From Mycobacterium asiaticum (GTDB lineage Bacteria > Actinomycetota > Actinomycetes > Mycobacteriales > Mycobacteriaceae), in contig NZ_LZLS01000156.1 in assembly GCF_001673365.1 (NCBI RefSeq), forward strand, positions 155,284-219,283: a DNA stretch of 64,000 nt, given 5' to 3'. Made by a program: the position numbers and the translations under genes. Shown piece by piece: positions 61,343 to 64,000 of the stretch; the first letter of the stretch is position 1; each line of letters opens with the position of its first letter. The notes below the pieces were generated by a model, which was not told the DNA's origin, searched no databases, and saw nothing but the letters and a program-made list of their open reading frames with translations.

Positions 61343-62994
61343 TCGTCGCTCCTCAACAGCATCACCCCGCTGGGCGTCAGGCCGCCGCTGCTCACCACGC
61401 CAACGCGGGCACCGGCGACTTGGCGCGCGCCAGCCTCGCCGCGCAATTGGGTGACGGCCTCATGCAGCAGACCCATCCCGTGGGTGCGGCCGTGGGAGAG
61501 CTGGCCGCCGTGGGTGTTGAGCGGAATCAGGCCGTCGCGGGCGATGTTCTTGCCGCCGTCCAAGAACTCCCGGGCTTCACCTATTCCGCAAAAGCCCAGG
61601 GCTTCGATCCAGGACAGGCAGTTCATGGTGAACCCGTCGTACAGTTCGGCGACATCGACGTCGGCGGGGCGCAGCGACGTGCGCGTCCACAGATGCGCGG
61701 CTTGGCCCAGGACCTGGGGTTCGTGGGTGAGCGTGCTCTGGTCCCAGTCGATACGCTCGATGATCTGTGTCCCGACCGCCTCCACCAGGACCGGCGGCTT
61801 GGGCAGGTCGCGGGCCGCGTCGACGGCCGAAACGATGACGGCGATCGCACCGTCGCAGGGCACGTCGCAGTCGTAGAGCCCGAACGGCGTGGTGATGGGC
61901 CGGGCGTTGAGATAGTCCTCCATCGTCATCGGGTCGCGGTAGATCGCCGTCTCGTTGAGTTCGGCGTTGGCGCGCTGGTTCATTGCGATCCAGCCCAGGG
62001 TCTCCTTGGTGGTGCCATACCGGTGAAAGTGGCGTTGCGCGTTGATCGCCAGCGTGTGCGCGGCCGACATGGCACCGAATGGCCACTGCCAACTGTCCGT
62101 CCGGCCGCCGGACGGGATGATCCTGCCCTGCTTCATCAGCTCGTTGAAGGTGGCTTCCCATAGCGTCCGATAGCAGAGCACGTGGCGGGCCAGTCCGGCC
62201 GAGACGGCGAGCATGGCCGCGATCACCGAACCGCCCGGCCCGAATGTCTCGATGCCGCCGTTGTGCCAGGTGGGCCGGATGCCCAGCGCGGCTTCGAGCG
62301 CGGTCACCCCGCCCTCGCCGAACCCACCCATATTGCCGCCGCCCGGATAGGTGGACAGCCCGTCGATGTCATCGAAGGTCAGCCCGGCGTCGGCGATCGC
62401 GGCCTCGCAGGCTTGTACGGTCAGCGAGAGCGGCGGGACCATTTGCCGCCGCCCGATCGGTGACATGCCGATGCCGGTGAGCGCGACCTTGTCTTCGAAC
62501 TTCTCGCTGGTCAGCATCGGCCGGACGTATTCGCCGAAACGTTCCGGCGCGATCTCGTCGTCGGGCAGCGCGGCTGGCTCGGAGTCGGGGAGCGGGCGAA
62601 ACAGCGGCAGCCACACGTCCTCGATCTGTTCGAACACCACCTCGACGGCCTGACCCAGCTCCAAATGCTCGGGATCGGCGTCCACGATGTTCGTGGTCAG
62701 CCGCACCCGCGGGTCCTCGACGATCGCGACCTGCGCGATGACGTAGGGCGCCGGCATGCCGGGGACACTGAATCGGTGGTTCACGGTGAATCCGGCCAGC
62801 GTCGCCTTGCCCGAGACGGTCCGCACACCGATGTCGCGCGAGCGGCAGTAGCGGCATACCGGAGCGGGCGGGTGGATCAGCGACTCACAGGCTTTGCATT
62901 CCTGGAACCGGAGCGAGCCGTCGGCGCCGGCGGTCCAGAAAAACTCGTTCTGAGCAGTGATTTGGGGCAGCGGGCGTCCCGGGGCTGCTGACAC
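61339..62994 (-). CDS. DUF35 zinc-ribbon/OB-fold fused to an SCP2-type thiolase
   Basis: 551 aa. Residues 1-~150 are a DUF35 domain: zinc-ribbon Cys33, Cys36, Cys47, Cys50 and an OB-fold. Residues ~168-545 are a thiolase-fold lipid-transfer (Ltp2-like) domain. The usual nucleophilic Cys position reads ETFGPGGS, without Cys. Tyrosines in GLYDCDVPCDGA and ELYDGF match those implicated in Ltp2 retro-aldolase catalysis. In steroid degradation DUF35 (ChsH2) and Ltp2 are separate proteins that bind each other; here they are one polypeptide. It probably cleaves a beta-hydroxyacyl-CoA side chain. Confidence 0.83.
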   Translation of the reverse strand: MSAAPGRPLPQITAQNEFFWTAGADGSLRFQECKACESLIHPPAPVCRYCRSRDIGVRTVSGKATLAGFTVNHRFSVPGMPAPYVIAQVAIVEDPRVRLTTNIVDADPEHLELGQAVEVVFEQIEDVWLPLFRPLPDSEPAALPDDEIAPERFGEYVRPMLTSEKFEDKVALTGIGMSPIGRRQMVPPLSLTVQACEAAIADAGLTFDDIDGLSTYPGGGNMGGFGEGGVTALEAALGIRPTWHNGGIETFGPGGSVIAAMLAVSAGLARHVLCYRTLWEATFNELMKQGRIIPSGGRTDSWQWPFGAMSAAHTLAINAQRHFHRYGTTKETLGWIAMNQRANAELNETAIYRDPMTMEDYLNARPITTPFGLYDCDVPCDGAIAVIVSAVDAARDLPKPPVLVEAVGTQIIERIDWDQSTLTHEPQVLGQAAHLWTRTSLRPADVDVAELYDGFTMNCLSWIEALGFCGIGEAREFLDGGKNIARDGLIPLNTHGGQLSHGRTHGMGLLHEAVTQLRGEAGARQVAGARVGVVSSGGLTPSGVMLLRSDE

Positions 62995-63051
62995 GTCACC
63001 TCCGCAGGCTGAACGGCCCAGCCGAATATGGTAGGCACGTTATGCGAATAC

Positions 63052-63066
63052 GAGAATTACGTTATC
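63052..63066. promoter_or_regulatory. GAGAAT-N3-ATTCTC-type operator (site 6)
   Basis: GAGAAT-TAC-GTTATC: 10 of 12 positions, left arm perfect. It lies in the divergent gap between the thiolase-fusion operon (minus) and the enoyl-CoA hydratase operon (plus), 44-58 bp from the latter's GTG. Confidence 0.55.
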
Positions 63067-63109
63067 ATCTTCGGCAGGGCCAGAACGATACCTTTCGAGC
63101 GGGACTGAT

Positions 63110-63892
63110 GTGACAGAGACGCTGGTTCAGGAGGCGCCGCGCGACGGTGTCGTGGTGCTCCGGCTCAATCGCCCGGAGCGGTTGAACGCGATCAACGACG
63201 CGATGCTGGCGGAGTTCATGCAGGCGTTCGCCGGCCTCGCCGATGCCGAAGCTTCCGTCAACGCCGTCGTCATCACCGGGACGGGACGCGGATTCTGTTC
63301 GGGCATCGACGTACGCGACTTCGGGGGGAATGCCCCAGAGGCCACCGATCCCGCCATCGACAGGTTGCGCTTTCAGGAAGCCATGGCCTCCATTCCCCAG
63401 GCGATCCGCAACCTCCCGCAACCGGTGATCGCCGCCGTCAACGGCGTGTGCGTCGGTGCTGGATTGGCCTTATGCCTGGCCGCCGATATCCGGATCGGTT
63501 CTGCCACTGCAACATTCGGCAATGCGGCGATTCTGCTCGGTCTATCGGGTGCGGAGATGGGCATGAGCTACCACCTGCCCCGCATCGTGGGCACCAGCGT
63601 CGCCGCGGACTGGATGCTCACCGGACGCACCGTATCCGCCGACGAAGCCGACCGTCGGGGCCTGGTGAGTCAAGTGGTCGAGCCTGACCGGCTTTTCGAC
63701 CACGCAGTCGAGCTGGCGGGGCGCATCAGCGACCTCGCACCCTTAGGCGTCCGACTGACAAAGACTGCGCTGCAAGTGAATACCGATGCCGCGGGCTTCG
63801 CCTCGGCGATCGAGCTGGAGAACCGCAACCAAGTGCTGAGCCACGCCACCGACGAGGCCGCGGCGCTTCGCCAGAAGTGGTCCCAGCGGTAG
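63110..63892 (+). CDS. Enoyl-CoA hydratase/isomerase
   Basis: 260 aa, GTG start (the ATG two bases earlier is followed by a stop). CoA-binding oxyanion motif GFCSGIDVRDFGG and the second catalytic region GLSGAEMGMSYHLPRIVG, with Glu in the usual hydratase position. It hydrates enoyl-CoA made by the FadE enzymes, giving the beta-hydroxyacyl-CoA that the DUF35-thiolase fusion might cleave. It is followed 13 bp later by another acyl-CoA dehydrogenase gene. Confidence 0.88.
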   Translation: MTETLVQEAPRDGVVVLRLNRPERLNAINDAMLAEFMQAFAGLADAEASVNAVVITGTGRGFCSGIDVRDFGGNAPEATDPAIDRLRFQEAMASIPQAIRNLPQPVIAAVNGVCVGAGLALCLAADIRIGSATATFGNAAILLGLSGAEMGMSYHLPRIVGTSVAADWMLTGRTVSADEADRRGLVSQVVEPDRLFDHAVELAGRISDLAPLGVRLTKTALQVNTDAAGFASAIELENRNQVLSHATDEAAALRQKWSQR

Positions 63893-63905
63893 AGAGGATC
63901 AGCTT

Positions 63906-64000
63906 GTGGCATGGGACTTTTCGACCGATCCGGAATGGGCGGCCCAACTCGACTGGGTGGACCAATTCGTTCGCTCCGAGTGCGAGCCGGTCGATCTGCT
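63906..64000 (+). CDS. Acyl-CoA dehydrogenase, N-terminal part (cut by window end)
   Basis: 31 full codons from GTG 63906, with GAGAGG upstream. The reading MAWDFSTDPEWAAQLDWVDQ followed by FVRSECEPVDL is typical of a mycobacterial FadE N-terminus. The rest lies beyond the window. It continues the plus-strand operon begun at 63110. Confidence 0.75.
   Translation, partial: MAWDFSTDPEWAAQLDWVDQFVRSECEPVDL

Overview
The window is high-GC chromosomal DNA of a nontuberculous Mycobacterium. Three things show this: a PPE-family protein (24925-25806); a gene order shared with M. tuberculosis, pip, then narL/sensor kinase (Rv0844c-Rv0845), then mmcO-lpqS-cysK2-MFS (Rv0846c-Rv0849) behind a copper-responsive RicR-type box; and a dense set of P450s, ferredoxins, SDRs and acyl-CoA dehydrogenases typical of environmental mycobacteria. 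I see no rRNA, tRNA, CRISPR array or insertion sequence.

Layout. 0-4 kb: proline iminopeptidase-like hydrolase, a MeaB-type GTPase and the NarL/sensor-kinase pair. 3.9-15.5 kb: a catabolic block that lies between the Rv0845-like kinase and mmcO, which are neighbours in M. tuberculosis. It has a KstD-like flavoprotein, an IclR regulator and a nine-cistron-style run of Mhp-like ring hydroxylation and meta-cleavage enzymes, a second KstD-like dehydrogenase, a luciferase-type monooxygenase, an SDR, an atypical 'cyclase' and a second hydrolase. 15.5-20.2 kb: copper/sulfur block (multicopper oxidase, LpqS, S-sulfocysteine synthase, MFS). 20-32 kb: a mixed region with a serine hydrolase, a cyclase-AAA-LuxR giant regulator, an orphan PPE, two SDR-fold genes, a 94-bp tandem repeat, a lower-GC membrane protein gene and a second large LuxR regulator.

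32-41 kb: a TetR-controlled operon (ferredoxin, P450, amidohydrolase, two tandem M24 proteins of which the second has lost all metal ligands, and a double-domain CoA-transferase). A matching 22-bp TTAA-bounded operator lies before the TetR gene and before the SDR/LuxR divergent pair.

41-64 kb: a second, larger catabolic locus: mycofactocin-type SDR, three P450s with two 3Fe-4S-type ferredoxins, Rieske oxygenase, carboxymuconolactone-decarboxylase-like protein, two amidohydrolases, a two-subunit acyl-CoA dehydrogenase, further acyl-CoA dehydrogenases, a thiolase, a DUF35-thiolase fusion and an enoyl-CoA hydratase. The most notable signal is a 15-bp palindrome, GAGAAT-N3-ATTCTC. It recurs, perfect or with few mismatches, in six intergenic regions of this locus (44152, 44995, 52042, 52254, 57461, 63052), including both sides of a TetR gene (44219-44938). 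I infer one regulon controlling an undescribed CoA-dependent degradation pathway, probably for a cyclic or isoprenoid substrate that is first oxidised by P450s. The substrate cannot be read from sequence.
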